DNA of 64,000 nucleotides, taken from positions 1-64,000 of the forward strand of contig NZ_LRUN01000010.1 in NCBI RefSeq assembly GCF_001679645.1, in the 5' to 3' direction. The translations under genes were made by a program, and so were the position numbers. The stretch comes from Pseudomonas bananamidigenes (GTDB lineage Bacteria; Pseudomonadota; Gammaproteobacteria; Pseudomonadales; Pseudomonadaceae). Under the pieces are notes generated by a model. That model had not been told where the DNA came from, did no database searches, and saw nothing but the letters and a program-made list of their open reading frames with translations. Below are positions 24,974-34,220 of the stretch, one piece after another (position 1 is the first letter of the stretch; the number at the start of each line of letters is the position of its first letter).

Positions 24974-26620
24974 TCACTGGGTGGAAATTGCACCATCGAC
25001 CAGCGTTTGCGCTTCGGCCACCAGTTGCTTGAGGTGGTCATCGCCAATGAAGCTTTCGGCGTAGATCTTGTAGATGTCCTCGGTGCCCGAAGGACGTGCC
25101 GCGAACCAGCCGTTTTCGGTCATGACCTTCAGACCGCCGATGGCCTGGTCGTTGCCCGGCGCCTTGCTGAGAATGCTCTGGATCTTCTCGCCCGCCAGTT
25201 CGGTCGAGGTCACTTGCTCCGGCGACAACTTGCTCAGCAGGGCTTTCTGCTCAGGGTTGGCCTTGGCATCGACACGTACCGAGAACGGTTCGCCCAGTTC
25301 TTCGGTCAGCGCACGGTAGGCCTGGCTTGGATCCCGTCCGGTGCGGGCGGTCATTTCAGCAGCCAGCAGGGCCGGGATCAAACCGTCCTTGTCGGTGCTC
25401 CAGACACCCCCGTCCTTGCGCAGGAACGATGCGCCGGCGCTTTCTTCGCCACCGAAACCCAGCGAGCCGTCGAACAGCCCGTCGGCAAACCACTTGAAGC
25501 CGACCGGCACTTCGTACAGGCGACGGCCCAGACGTTTGGCTACGCGATCAATCAGACCGCTGCTGACCACGGTTTTACCCACGGCCGCATCGGCGCGCCA
25601 TTGCGGACGGTTCTGGAACAGGTAGTCGATCGATACCGCCAGATAATTGTTCGGCGCCAACAGACCGCCGGACGGAGTGACGATGCCGTGACGGTCGTGG
25701 TCCGGATCGCAGGCGAACGCCACGTCAAACCGTTCCTTGAGGCCGATCAGGCCTTGCATGGCGTGGCTGGAGGACGGGTCCATGCGGATCTGGCCATCCC
25801 AGTCGACGGTCATGAAACGGAACGTCGAATCGACTTCCTTGTTCACCACCTCGAGGTCCAGACGATAGTGCTCGGCGATGGCCGACCAGTAGCGCACCCC
25901 TGCTCCACCCAGCGGATCGACGCCCAGACGCAGCCCGGCGCCACGGATGGCATCGAAATCGATGACGTTGATCAGGTCGGCGACATAGGTGTTCACGTAA
26001 TCGTGACGATGGGTGGTTGGCGCCTTGAGCGCCTGCTCGTAACCGATGCGTTTTACGCCTGCCAGCTTGTTGGCCAGCAGTTCGTTGGCCTTGGCTTCGA
26101 TCCACTTGGTGATATGCGTGTCGGCCGGGCCGCCATTGGTTGGGTTGTATTTGAAACCGCCGCTTTGTGGCGGGTTGTGCGAAGGCGTGATGACGATACC
26201 GTCTGCGAGGCCGGTCGTGCGGCCACGGTTGTAGCAAAGAATGGCGTGGGACACGGCAGGCGTCGGCGTGTATTCGTCGCCTTCGGCGATCATGACCGTC
26301 ACACCGTTGGCGGCCAGCACTTCAAGCGCGCTCGCGCCCGCCGGAGTCGAGAGCGCATGAGTATCAATGCCGACGAACAATGGACCGGTGATGCCTTGGG
26401 ATTCGCGGTACAGGCAGATCGCCTGGCTGATCGCAAGTACGTGCCACTCGTTGAAACTCAGATCGAAGGAACTGCCACGATGCCCGGAGGTGCCAAATGC
26501 CACGCGCTGGGTGGAAATCGACGCGTCAGGCTGCCCGGTGTAATACGCCGTTACCAGTCGCGGGATGTCGACCAACAGTTCTGCCGGTGCCGGTTTGCCC
26601 GCAAAAGGACTGAGTGTCAT
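24974..26620 (-). CDS. pgm: Phosphoglucomutase (548 aa)
   Basis: Interconverts glucose 1-phosphate and glucose 6-phosphate in glycogen, trehalose and cell-envelope sugar metabolism. Features in order: [10 protein letters not shown] near 42-51, catalytic phosphoserine Ser147 in TPSHNP, metal loop CDPDHDRHG at 304-312 (Asp305, Asp307, Asp309), sugar loop [12 protein letters not shown] near 390, and phosphate-binding [16 protein letters not shown] near the C-terminus. Length equals E. coli Pgm. The ATG at 26620 has AGAGG 6 nt upstream. Confidence 0.96.
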   Translation of the reverse strand: MTLSPFAGKPAPAELLVDIPRLVTAYYTGQPDASISTQRVAFGTSGHRGSSFDLSFNEWHVLAISQAICLYRESQGITGPLFVGIDTHALSTPAGASALEVLAANGVTVMIAEGDEYTPTPAVSHAILCYNRGRTTGLADGIVITPSHNPPQSGGFKYNPTNGGPADTHITKWIEAKANELLANKLAGVKRIGYEQALKAPTTHRHDYVNTYVADLINVIDFDAIRGAGLRLGVDPLGGAGVRYWSAIAEHYRLDLEVVNKEVDSTFRFMTVDWDGQIRMDPSSSHAMQGLIGLKERFDVAFACDPDHDRHGIVTPSGGLLAPNNYLAVSIDYLFQNRPQWRADAAVGKTVVSSGLIDRVAKRLGRRLYEVPVGFKWFADGLFDGSLGFGGEESAGASFLRKDGGVWSTDKDGLIPALLAAEMTARTGRDPSQAYRALTEELGEPFSVRVDAKANPEQKALLSKLSPEQVTSTELAGEKIQSILSKAPGNDQAIGGLKVMTENGWFAARPSGTEDIYKIYAESFIGDDHLKQLVAEAQTLVDGAISTQ

Positions 26621-26729
26621 GCAAAACCTCTGAAATAGAGTGGTTCAGGAAATTACAGCGGAGTTTACTGGCAGTTTGACCGTAGTGCGATGGGATCTAT
26701 CCGGTCCATCCCCGATGTTTTTTAACAGC

Positions 26730-28130
26730 TCAGTCCCCGGGGGCCAACCGCAATGCATCGCCGAGCAAATCCACGACGCCCGCCAGCTCGGGGCCGCTGC
26801 TGCCGATGGCACTCAAACGCATATGCTGTGCGTGCATGCCCTGGGTACTGAACAATTCTCCCGGCGCGATCAGAACATGCTGCTTCAGCAGGCGCTGAAA
26901 CACCGCCCCCATCGCTACCCGACGGGATGACTTTGCCCAGATCGTTGCGCCACCCTGCGGCTCGTCGAAATGCAGCGCATCACCCAGCCCTTCTCGCAGC
27001 AGCTCGATCAGCTGCGTACGGCGCTCCTTGAGCAGCCGCTTGAGCACGGGAAGGTGTTGATCGACCCGACCCGTTGCATACAGGCGGGCAATGGCTCTTT
27101 GACGAATCGGCGAAAGGCGGAACGAGCGCAGCAGAAAGTGCCGCTGCAGGTGATCACGCCACTGGCGAGCGAGCACGAAACCGTAAGGCGCCTCCACACC
27201 GATCACCTTTTCGAACGTGGAGAACACCAGCAGCCGATCGGGATCAAGCAGTTCCCGTAGCGGCCGCCGCTCACCGTCATCCCTCAACTCGCTGTAGCTG
27301 TCGTTTTCCAGCACCCAGATGCCCTGGCGTCTGAGCAGACCGGCAACAACTTCAAGGTTCTCCTGGGGGGCCAGGCTGCCATTGGGCATGTTCAATTGCG
27401 ATGACAGCAGGACCAGCCGCACCGGCTCGGTTTCGAGCATCCACGCCAGTTGCTCGGGATCGATCACTCCACCGGGTTGCAGGGGCAACTCGATGATGCG
27501 CACATCCGCCGACTGAAGCAGGCGCAATATCACCCAGTCGCAGGGCGACTCCACCACTACGGTAGCGTGGCGCAGTTCGAGTACGGCAATCAGGATTTCC
27601 AGAACACTTCGCGTATCGGCGCCAATGTAGACATCTTCGGCGTGCCAGCAATGGGTGGGTGACGAGGTATAACGTGCGGCGAGCAATGTGCGCAGCTCCA
27701 GTTCGCCACACGGCTGAGCCAGCACCTGAGGCTGTCGGGGGTACTGACGCATCAGCTCCCTTTCGAGCATCAGCAACGGACCGTCCAGCGGTTGCACCGC
27801 AGCCGGGTCGTCGGCGCTCAAAACGCGCATCCCGGAATACCTGGCGTTGACATAGACGGTTTCCAGCAGGTCACTTCCCTGATCGGGCGGTTTGATCGCG
27901 GTCGCTGCCCGTGCGAAATAGCCTGACTTGGCCACGGAATAGACCCGACCTTCCTTTTCCAGCAGTGCATAGGCGTACTGAATGGTTGAAATCGACACGC
28001 CCAGACGCTCGGCCAGTTGCCGCAGGGAAGGCAACCGGAAGTCACTTGTGGCGCCAGGCTCGTCGATCAACTGGGTGAGGTATCGATAGACGGCCTGATA
28101 GGCGAAGTCGGATTCACGTGCGGCATTCAT
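26730..28130 (-). CDS. MocR-family GntR/aminotransferase-like regulator (466 aa)
   Basis: Transcription factor with an N-terminal GntR winged helix (about 8-75, LPSLRQLAERLGVSISTIQYAY in part) fused to a fold-type I aminotransferase-like domain. The presumed PLP lysine is Lys308 (FSTFEKVIG) and the ring-contacting Asp is Asp277 (ENDSYSEL). I start at ATG 28130; the frame extends to 28277 inside the upstream gene. The ribosome site is poor. It lies 49 bp downstream of an unrecognised gene in the same direction, so they may be co-transcribed. No typical target operon (PLP, GABA, taurine) is adjacent. Confidence 0.87.
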   Translation of the reverse strand: MNAARESDFAYQAVYRYLTQLIDEPGATSDFRLPSLRQLAERLGVSISTIQYAYALLEKEGRVYSVAKSGYFARAATAIKPPDQGSDLLETVYVNARYSGMRVLSADDPAAVQPLDGPLLMLERELMRQYPRQPQVLAQPCGELELRTLLAARYTSSPTHCWHAEDVYIGADTRSVLEILIAVLELRHATVVVESPCDWVILRLLQSADVRIIELPLQPGGVIDPEQLAWMLETEPVRLVLLSSQLNMPNGSLAPQENLEVVAGLLRRQGIWVLENDSYSELRDDGERRPLRELLDPDRLLVFSTFEKVIGVEAPYGFVLARQWRDHLQRHFLLRSFRLSPIRQRAIARLYATGRVDQHLPVLKRLLKERRTQLIELLREGLGDALHFDEPQGGATIWAKSSRRVAMGAVFQRLLKQHVLIAPGELFSTQGMHAQHMRLSAIGSSGPELAGVVDLLGDALRLAPGD

Positions 28131-28179
28131 GAGCAGGCGTACGCCGACATGTTTTCGTCCCTGGACGACAGGCTCACAC

Positions 28180-29634
28180 TCAACCTTCCGCAGAGCGGTC
28201 GCCCACGGCAACCATGTCGTCGTTGAATTCAGATGCCTGCGCGACCGGCTTATCACCGGAGATGGAGTCCATGGCATATAGCCGGCTGATCAGATGTACC
28301 GGCAACCCACTGACTTCGGTCATCCATTGCAGCACCTGGTCCGGGGCATGGAGCCCCTGCATGGCGCGGTGCAGATCCGGCATGGCGATCAACATGCCTG
28401 GATGGCAGGTCCGCAGAAAACGTTCAAGACCGGCACCGCCTTCGATGAAGGGCGTGAACAACAGGCAGACCAGTTGTGACTCACTGAGCCCGAAGCTCTG
28501 TTGCAGTGCAGCCAGCGCCAGCGACCTGTGCTCCGTCAGATCGGACAGATTGCCGAACGATGCCAGGAACCGTTCGCACACCGCCTCTGAAACGCTTTTG
28601 CGGCGCATCGCAGCCAGGCGACGCTGCAAGTAATCCGAAACACCGGCCTCGTATGAGCGCCCATCGACATGACAGGCGTGCAGTCCATTGAAGCAGGCTT
28701 CGACTATAGGGTCTTTGGACTCGACGTCACCCGTCTCGATCTGCAGTTCATCGGCCTGAAAACCGAGAAAATCGCTGAGCAGTGGCCATCGTTCCTCCAT
28801 CTTGCCCGCCACGATATCGTCGATGCCGATGTAACAAGTACGCCGACAGGCCTCGAACTGACCTGACGGGCGCCAGGGTTGCAGATCCCCCTCCGGATAA
28901 AGCTCCCGATAGTAATCGCCGCCCATGCCATCGAGCAGACCGAACAACTCGTCGAAGCCGTTGGCCCGTTTCGGCAACGCACCCAGGCCTGCCTTGCGGG
29001 CTGCACGATCCAGGCCGTGCAGAAAGGACTCCTGGCTGCGGGCAGAGTCGCTGCCGACCAGCGCGTCGACGCCATTGTTCCAGCGAGCGACCTGGCCGAG
29101 AAACTCTGCTGTTGCCAGGTAAGTGTCATCCCATAGCGCCAGGTCTTCACCCTGCCCCCGGCGATGGCCGAGCATCAACAAATTGATGCAGTTTGCCTCA
29201 CGGCCTGCTTCCGAGTCCGGCGCCTGGTGATTGAAGGGCAGAACCTCTCGATGGTCGACCATGAGCAGTTCGACCCTGGGGTCGTCATAAAGAAACAGCG
29301 CACTGAAGCTGCGATGCATGTTGTGCAACGCCGCCGGCGGCAGGGTTCCACCTCGCAGCGTCGCAACCCGCAGTTGAAAGGTCCCGGGAGCACGACCGGC
29401 AATGCTCAGTTGTGCCGCGCGCAAAAGGGCCAGGTTGTAACAGCACTCACGCGTGCCGGATTGAGTCACCATCACCTTGAATTCACCGAGACGATCCATG
29501 CCTCCGGCAGCTACCGCCAATCGCTGAATCAGTAGCTGCAATGCCGTGCGTTCCGCACGGGAAAAGAAACTCAGCAATCGTTGCAATACCTGTTGGTAAA
29601 CATAGTTCATTGCCTGATCATGGATCGTGCTCAT
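28180..29634 (-). CDS. Unrecognised protein (484 aa)
   Basis: I do not recognise the family. It is a soluble, mixed-composition protein with no signal peptide or membrane segment. Notable stretches are an N-terminal helical region MNYVYQQVLQRLLSFFSRAE, a beta-rich portion with FLYDDPRVELLMVDHRE near 118-135, a paired Cys in GTRECCYNL and CRRTCYIGIDD, and a helical C-terminal third. Codon use and GC match the surroundings, but the 500 bp upstream is clearly AT-rich. I start at ATG 29634, with GAAG 6 nt upstream; TTG 29655 is possible. The MocR gene follows 49 bp downstream. Confidence 0.7.
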   Translation of the reverse strand: MSTIHDQAMNYVYQQVLQRLLSFFSRAERTALQLLIQRLAVAAGGMDRLGEFKVMVTQSGTRECCYNLALLRAAQLSIAGRAPGTFQLRVATLRGGTLPPAALHNMHRSFSALFLYDDPRVELLMVDHREVLPFNHQAPDSEAGREANCINLLMLGHRRGQGEDLALWDDTYLATAEFLGQVARWNNGVDALVGSDSARSQESFLHGLDRAARKAGLGALPKRANGFDELFGLLDGMGGDYYRELYPEGDLQPWRPSGQFEACRRTCYIGIDDIVAGKMEERWPLLSDFLGFQADELQIETGDVESKDPIVEACFNGLHACHVDGRSYEAGVSDYLQRRLAAMRRKSVSEAVCERFLASFGNLSDLTEHRSLALAALQQSFGLSESQLVCLLFTPFIEGGAGLERFLRTCHPGMLIAMPDLHRAMQGLHAPDQVLQWMTEVSGLPVHLISRLYAMDSISGDKPVAQASEFNDDMVAVGDRSAEG

Positions 29635-30179
29635 CAGTACTTCACCCGATATCAAAGGTTATACATTGCGCCGCCATAAACATCAGACAGGCAATCATTC
29701 TTCATTAATTAATAGACGCTGAAATGCTAACACTTAAGGTTTTGTAGTTATTTGAAACAGTTGTGCTCAAAACATCACAAGCCTTCGGCAGACGTGGCGC
29801 AAAGGCCAGCAATTACTGGGCCTCGCCGCTCGTTAAATTTTCTGAGGAAAATTCTTACAACGACCTGCGCACCATTAGCACAAGAAAAAAAGAAGGTATT
29901 ACATAACCGCCCTACAGCAATTAAACAGAATCCGGAATATCGCTCAACAACAGCCGTCCGGTATTGCACAGGGCAAATAGAATGCACCGACATCGCTCAT
30001 TCCTTGAGATGAAAACAATCACTCAATTATCAGGGTCTGAAGGGCGATTAGAAGATACAGATCAAGAGTAAAAACCAGCTCAGTTACTGAACTCCCCAGG
30101 CATCGCACCCAGGGTTTCTCAAGGTCTGAAGGAAGAAACGCACAAGAGTCCGTGAGGTCACGGACTCTGATGGCAAGGG
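29635..30179. other. AT-rich gene-free gap
   Basis: About 545 bp of notably lower GC than its neighbours, with stops in all frames and no convincing ORF. It contains a 10-bp direct repeat GGTCTGAAGG (30034 and 30123) and the hairpin at 30145-30168. It should hold the promoter of the unrecognised gene. I found no tRNA or known small-RNA pattern. Confidence 0.5.
30145..30168 (-). terminator. Hairpin after the dehydrogenase gene
   Basis: AGAGTCCGTGA and TCACGGACTCT are perfect complements separated by GG, 11 nt past the stop. The downstream minus sequence (TGTGCGTTTCTTCC) is only modestly T-rich. Confidence 0.6.
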
Positions 30180-31202
30180 TCAGGCAGGTTCGACTTGCAG
30201 CGCAACGCGCTCACGACAAGGGCATTCGTCCATGTAACGGTGCGCCTCGACAAACTCGTTGAACGGGAAAACCCGGGTCTTGAGCGGCACCAGCACGCGG
30301 TCGGCGGTCAATTGGTTGATGTCACGCAGGGCACGTTGCAGGGCGACATGATCCTGGACGATCCCCAGTTCCGGTTTACCGGTGAAATTGCCGATGCAGT
30401 GCACGAAGAACTGGATGTTCTTCTGGAACGCCGCGCAGGCCGGAAACGGCGTCTGGTTGCCACCCTGCAGGCCATAAAGCACCAGGCTGCCGCGTGGCGC
30501 AAGCACATCGCCCAACAACGACATCTGCGGCCCGCCGAGACCGTCGAACACCACGTCGACGCCACGGTTGTCGGTGATCTTGTTGATTCGCATCAACAGA
30601 TCTTCCTCTTCGGTGACAATCACCTTTTCGGCACCCAGAGACAGCAGGTATTCACGTTCTTCCGCGGTTTTCGTGGCAGCAATCACCCGTACACCCAAGG
30701 CCTTGCCCAGCTGGACAAAGGATGGACCGGCGCAATGGCTGGCATCGGTGACCAGCGCAAACTGCCCCGGTTTGACCCGTGCCAGATCGACGTAACCGAA
30801 ATAGGCGATCAGCAGCGGCGTGTAATGCACGCTGGCTTCGATCGGGTTGAGCACGTCCGGGTAACGGGTCAGGGCGGTACGTGGCAGAACGATCAGTTCG
30901 CCGTAGACCGGATAGTCGTTGGGACTCTCGGCCGGGAAGCTGGCCACCTTGTCACCCACGATCAAGTCTTCGACGCCATCGCCGATGGCTGTCACCACGC
31001 CGGCCATTTCATGGCCCAGCCCGGACGGCAGGCGGGCCTGGGACGAAGCCAGGTTCTGGCGCCAGAGTGTGTCGTACCAACTGATGCCGATCGCCTCGAC
31101 ACGCACCTGCACTTCGCCAGGACCTGGCTGAGCGGCCGCATGCTCTTCGCATTTGAGCACCTCGGCCGGACCAAACTTGTGAAAACGGATCGTGCGGGAC
31201 AT
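30180..31202 (-). CDS. Zinc-type alcohol dehydrogenase / quinone oxidoreductase family protein (340 aa)
   Basis: Medium-chain dehydrogenase/reductase. GHEMAGVV near 63 is the GroES-like signature. The cofactor domain is atypical: TDASHCAGPSFVQLGKALGVRVIAATKT replaces the usual GAAGGVG (quoted in part). Catalytic zinc ligands are not evident, so it is closer to the quinone-oxidoreductase branch despite common zinc-dependent labels. I start at ATG 31202 with GAGG 8 nt upstream. Divergent from a LysR gene that may regulate it. Confidence 0.85.
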   Translation of the reverse strand: MSRTIRFHKFGPAEVLKCEEHAAAQPGPGEVQVRVEAIGISWYDTLWRQNLASSQARLPSGLGHEMAGVVTAIGDGVEDLIVGDKVASFPAESPNDYPVYGELIVLPRTALTRYPDVLNPIEASVHYTPLLIAYFGYVDLARVKPGQFALVTDASHCAGPSFVQLGKALGVRVIAATKTAEEREYLLSLGAEKVIVTEEEDLLMRINKITDNRGVDVVFDGLGGPQMSLLGDVLAPRGSLVLYGLQGGNQTPFPACAAFQKNIQFFVHCIGNFTGKPELGIVQDHVALQRALRDINQLTADRVLVPLKTRVFPFNEFVEAHRYMDECPCRERVALQVEPA

Positions 31203-31472
31203 CGCAAACCTCGTCAAAGTAACCTCTAATGCCCTGAACTCTATCTGGGCTTTCCGGCCAAGACCATCAGTGGCCATTAATAGTCGACATGCCTGTCATT
31301 GATTCCGCAGTATGGCCAGCATTGGGAAAATCCATGAAAAAACTGGCTCTGCCTGCTCAGTAAAGCTGAATTACCCGGTGCAGACTACCAGCCTTTCCCC
31401 GTAATATTCATGCCGGCCATTGTTCTCATATGGCTGCCCTCGTCAAGCTTGATGACTCTGCCAGGACTCCAG

Positions 31473-32387
31473 ATGAATCGTAATGACCTGCGTCGTGTCG
31501 ACCTGAACCTGTTGATCGTATTCGAAACCCTGATGCACGAACGCAGCGTGACCCGCGCGGCGGAAAAGCTGTTTCTCGGCCAGCCGGCGATCAGTGCGGC
31601 GCTCTCGCGCCTGCGTGGTCTGTTCGATGATCCGCTGTTTGTGCGCACCGGGCGCAGCATGGAACCCTCCGCCCGGGCGGTGGAAATCTTCGCCCTGCTC
31701 TCCCCGGCGCTGGATTCGATTTCGACGGCGGTCAGCCGTGCGGCTGAATTCGACCCTGCCACCAGTACATCGGTGTTTCGCATCGGTCTGTCGGACGATG
31801 TCGAATTCGCGCTGCTGCCCATGCTGCTCAAACGTCTGCGCGCCGAGGCCCCGGGCATCGTGCTGGTGGTGCGCCGCGTCAACTACATTCTGATGCCCGG
31901 TCTGCTCGCCTCCGGCGAAATCTCCATCGGCGTCAGCTACACCACCGACCTGCCGGCCAACGCCAAGCGCAAGGTCTTGCGCCGCAGCCAGCCCAAACTG
32001 CTGCGCGCCGACACCGTACCCGGCCCGCTGAGCCTGGACGACTACTGCGCCCGCCCCCATGCGCTGGTGTCGTTCGCCGGCGACCTCAGTGGCTTCATCG
32101 ATGAAGAACTGGAAAAACTCGGACGCAAGCGCCACGTCGTACTGGCCGTGCCGCAGTTCAACGGCTTGAGCACATTACTGGCCGGCACCGACATCGTCGC
32201 CACCGTTCCGGATTACACGGCGGAGGCGCTGACGTCTGCGGGCGGGGTCCGGGCGGAAGATCCACCGCTGCCGACGCGCACGTTCGAACTGCACATGGCC
32301 TGGCGCGGGTCGCAGGATAACGATCCGGGGGAGCGGTGGTTAAGGTCGCGGATTCAGATGTTTTTTGGGGATCCGGACAGCCTTTGA
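31473..32387 (+). CDS. LysR-family transcriptional regulator (304 aa)
   Basis: N-terminal winged helix at about 4-63 (LRRVDLNLLIVFETLMHERS, then AAEKLFLGQPAISAALSRLR) and a periplasmic-binding-like effector domain. The start ATG 31473 has AGGA 7 nt upstream. It is divergent from the dehydrogenase, with a 270-bp shared region containing GGCCA-N10-TGGCC at 31256-31275, a possible LysR site. It resembles NodD/MexT-like regulators in its first 70 residues, but it lies 6 kb from mexE and its target is best guessed as the divergent gene. Confidence 0.9.
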   Translation: MNRNDLRRVDLNLLIVFETLMHERSVTRAAEKLFLGQPAISAALSRLRGLFDDPLFVRTGRSMEPSARAVEIFALLSPALDSISTAVSRAAEFDPATSTSVFRIGLSDDVEFALLPMLLKRLRAEAPGIVLVVRRVNYILMPGLLASGEISIGVSYTTDLPANAKRKVLRRSQPKLLRADTVPGPLSLDDYCARPHALVSFAGDLSGFIDEELEKLGRKRHVVLAVPQFNGLSTLLAGTDIVATVPDYTAEALTSAGGVRAEDPPLPTRTFELHMAWRGSQDNDPGERWLRSRIQMFFGDPDSL

Positions 32388-32520
32388 GCGAGTCGCTGAA
32401 TATCCATAGACTGGCAAAGACAGCGAGGCACGCGCATCGCGACGCAATTCCGTGCAGCTGAGCCGGCCATCCCCAAAAGGCGGGGGCACCGGGCCCGCGC
32501 CCTATCTGCAGGAAGCGCAA

Positions 32521-33342
32521 TCAGAACATGTACTGCACTCCGACGGTCGATGTCACCGGCGTATCCTGGCGCAGGATCGGGCTATGGCGGACCTGATCGG
32601 TGTAGTGCATTACATTCACGCTGGCGAGTGTCGACCAGTGCGAGTCGAACCGGTGCATCCATGACAGTTCGCCCGAGTAGGCATAAATGCCTTGGTCGGC
32701 CTTGAATCGATCAAAACCACTGTTATCACTTTGCAGGCCGGTGACGCCGAAGTAGGTCTGGTTGTAGCGGGCTTGCCCGGCGTGTGCATTGAGGCCGAAG
32801 GTAAACGTGTCTGCGTCGCTGTGGTAGAGCGTGCTCAACAGGCCGAGCTGATAGCGGTTGCCGCGCTTGTAGCCACCGGTACGCAGTTCGGCGTCGGCGG
32901 TGATCGCCAGCCAGGGCAGGATCTGCTGGGCCAGGTTGATGTCGACCACGGTCGCACTGCCCACCTCCCCCATACCTTTCAAACGGTCCGAGCCATCGCG
33001 ATACTTGCTGTCACCGTCGGCGCGGCCAAAGTCGTAACCAAGCGACAGGCTGGCACTGAAACCACTGTCGAACTGGTGCTGGACCCCCACGCCCTTGAGG
33101 CTGTCAGCGAAGAAAATGCCACGCTGGACGGTCACCGATGGCAGCACGTGCCCGATGCTACCATTCGCGCCCATGTAGCGCGGCGCGGTGTGCAGGGCCA
33201 GGCCAGCGGTGACCTGGGTCTCGTCGCCCCAGAGGGTGTCCGCCGCAGTCTTTTCCTGCGCGCCGGCCTGGCTGCAGACCACTGCCGCGTTGAGGGCAAG
33301 CGATGTGCCCACTATCTTCTTGATGGACGTTGATTCGAACAT
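32521..33342 (-). CDS. MipA/OmpV family outer-membrane protein (273 aa)
   Basis: Outer-membrane beta-barrel of the MipA/OmpV family. Signal peptide about 1-28 (ends SQAGA), then AGLALHTAPRYMGANGS, the family's N-terminal strand pattern, and a terminal Phe (VGVQYMF). ATG 33342 is chosen over the frame extending to 33420. Roles reported for the family include a scaffold for murein enzymes and antibiotic or metal responses; the role here is not evident. It lies downstream of pagL and a two-component system on the same strand. Confidence 0.87.
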   Translation of the reverse strand: MFESTSIKKIVGTSLALNAAVVCSQAGAQEKTAADTLWGDETQVTAGLALHTAPRYMGANGSIGHVLPSVTVQRGIFFADSLKGVGVQHQFDSGFSASLSLGYDFGRADGDSKYRDGSDRLKGMGEVGSATVVDINLAQQILPWLAITADAELRTGGYKRGNRYQLGLLSTLYHSDADTFTFGLNAHAGQARYNQTYFGVTGLQSDNSGFDRFKADQGIYAYSGELSWMHRFDSHWSTLASVNVMHYTDQVRHSPILRQDTPVTSTVGVQYMF

Positions 33343-33571
33343 GATGTTGACTCGCTGAATAAAGTTTTCGACACCGTGGAAACGCACCGGGGTTACGCGG
33401 CGCATTTCAACGGGCCGCACTCTAGCGAGGGTCTGTCAACGTTCCTTTCAGCGATTATCAAGGTTTCGTCAAGATGGCTGATTTTCTGGCCGATTCTGGC
33501 AATGGCGGACAGTGGGGAGTGAATCGGCCAGTTCTGCCGGGAAAACATCAGGCACACCGGTTCTGCTTGAA

Positions 33572-34084
33572 CTAAAAGGCGTGACGGTAGAACAACGAGT
33601 ACGACTCGATGCCGTCGTTCGGCTCCTTGATGCCGGCATTCGAGTAATGGATCACCCGCAGGCCGACACGGTCCTGGTTGGCGAATCTCAGACCCACGCC
33701 CAGGCGATCCTCGAAGTTAAAGGATGAGCCCAGGTTTTTGGCGCCCACCCGCGTGCCGGAAAACAGCGCAACGCCGACACCTGCTTCGATAAAGGGCACC
33801 ACCGGACCTGCGGTAGTGAACTCGTAGACGAATACCGGGGCAAAGGACAGCGAGGTACGCGATGAGGCCTGTTTACCCGCGCCCCAGTGGGTCAGGCCGG
33901 TATCCCAGTACCCCGTCAGGTGGCCGCTTTCACTTTGCAGCCAGTGTTTGTGCCAGTCGAAGCCCAGGCCGATGCGGCCGGTGAATTCGCTTTGTCCGGT
34001 GGTGCCGAGGGCGCCGCTGATATCGGCAGCATGGGCATTACCCAAGGAACAGAAGACCAGGGCGGCGAGCATGTATTTTTTCAT
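33572..34084 (-). CDS. pagL: Lipid A 3-O-deacylase PagL (170 aa)
   Basis: Outer-membrane esterase that removes the 3-O-acyl chain of lipid A. Signal peptide MKKYMLAALVFCSLGNAHA. The catalytic residues are seen in IHYSNAGIKEPNDGIE: His146, Ser148 and Glu160. Subtracting a 20-residue signal gives 126/128/140, the positions known in P. aeruginosa PagL. Terminal Phe as for a barrel. ATG 34084 is chosen; its ribosome site is weak. It is 137 bp after the histidine kinase stop and 230 bp before MipA, all on the minus strand. Confidence 0.93.
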   Translation of the reverse strand: MKKYMLAALVFCSLGNAHAADISGALGTTGQSEFTGRIGLGFDWHKHWLQSESGHLTGYWDTGLTHWGAGKQASSRTSLSFAPVFVYEFTTAGPVVPFIEAGVGVALFSGTRVGAKNLGSSFNFEDRLGVGLRFANQDRVGLRVIHYSNAGIKEPNDGIESYSLFYRHAF

Positions 34085-34220
34085 GTGATTGACTGCACGG
34101 TGAGTGATAACGAGGGCCGACGTCACGCATCGGCCCGATCGCCGGGCAGGTTAAGACGGCCCACTCAAGATTCCGTGCAGTGCATGTCAAGATTTGTTGA
34201 AGAATTGCGCCCAGCAAGTC

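Noticed and set aside
29752..30012. An 86-codon open frame in the AT-rich gap
   Set aside because: No ribosome site, no hydrophobic or domain pattern, and the composition looks non-coding.
31473..32387. The LysR gene as mexT
   Set aside because: The N-terminus is NodD/MexT-like, but the gene is 6 kb from mexE, divergent from a dehydrogenase, and separated by an unrelated module. The evidence is insufficient for the name.
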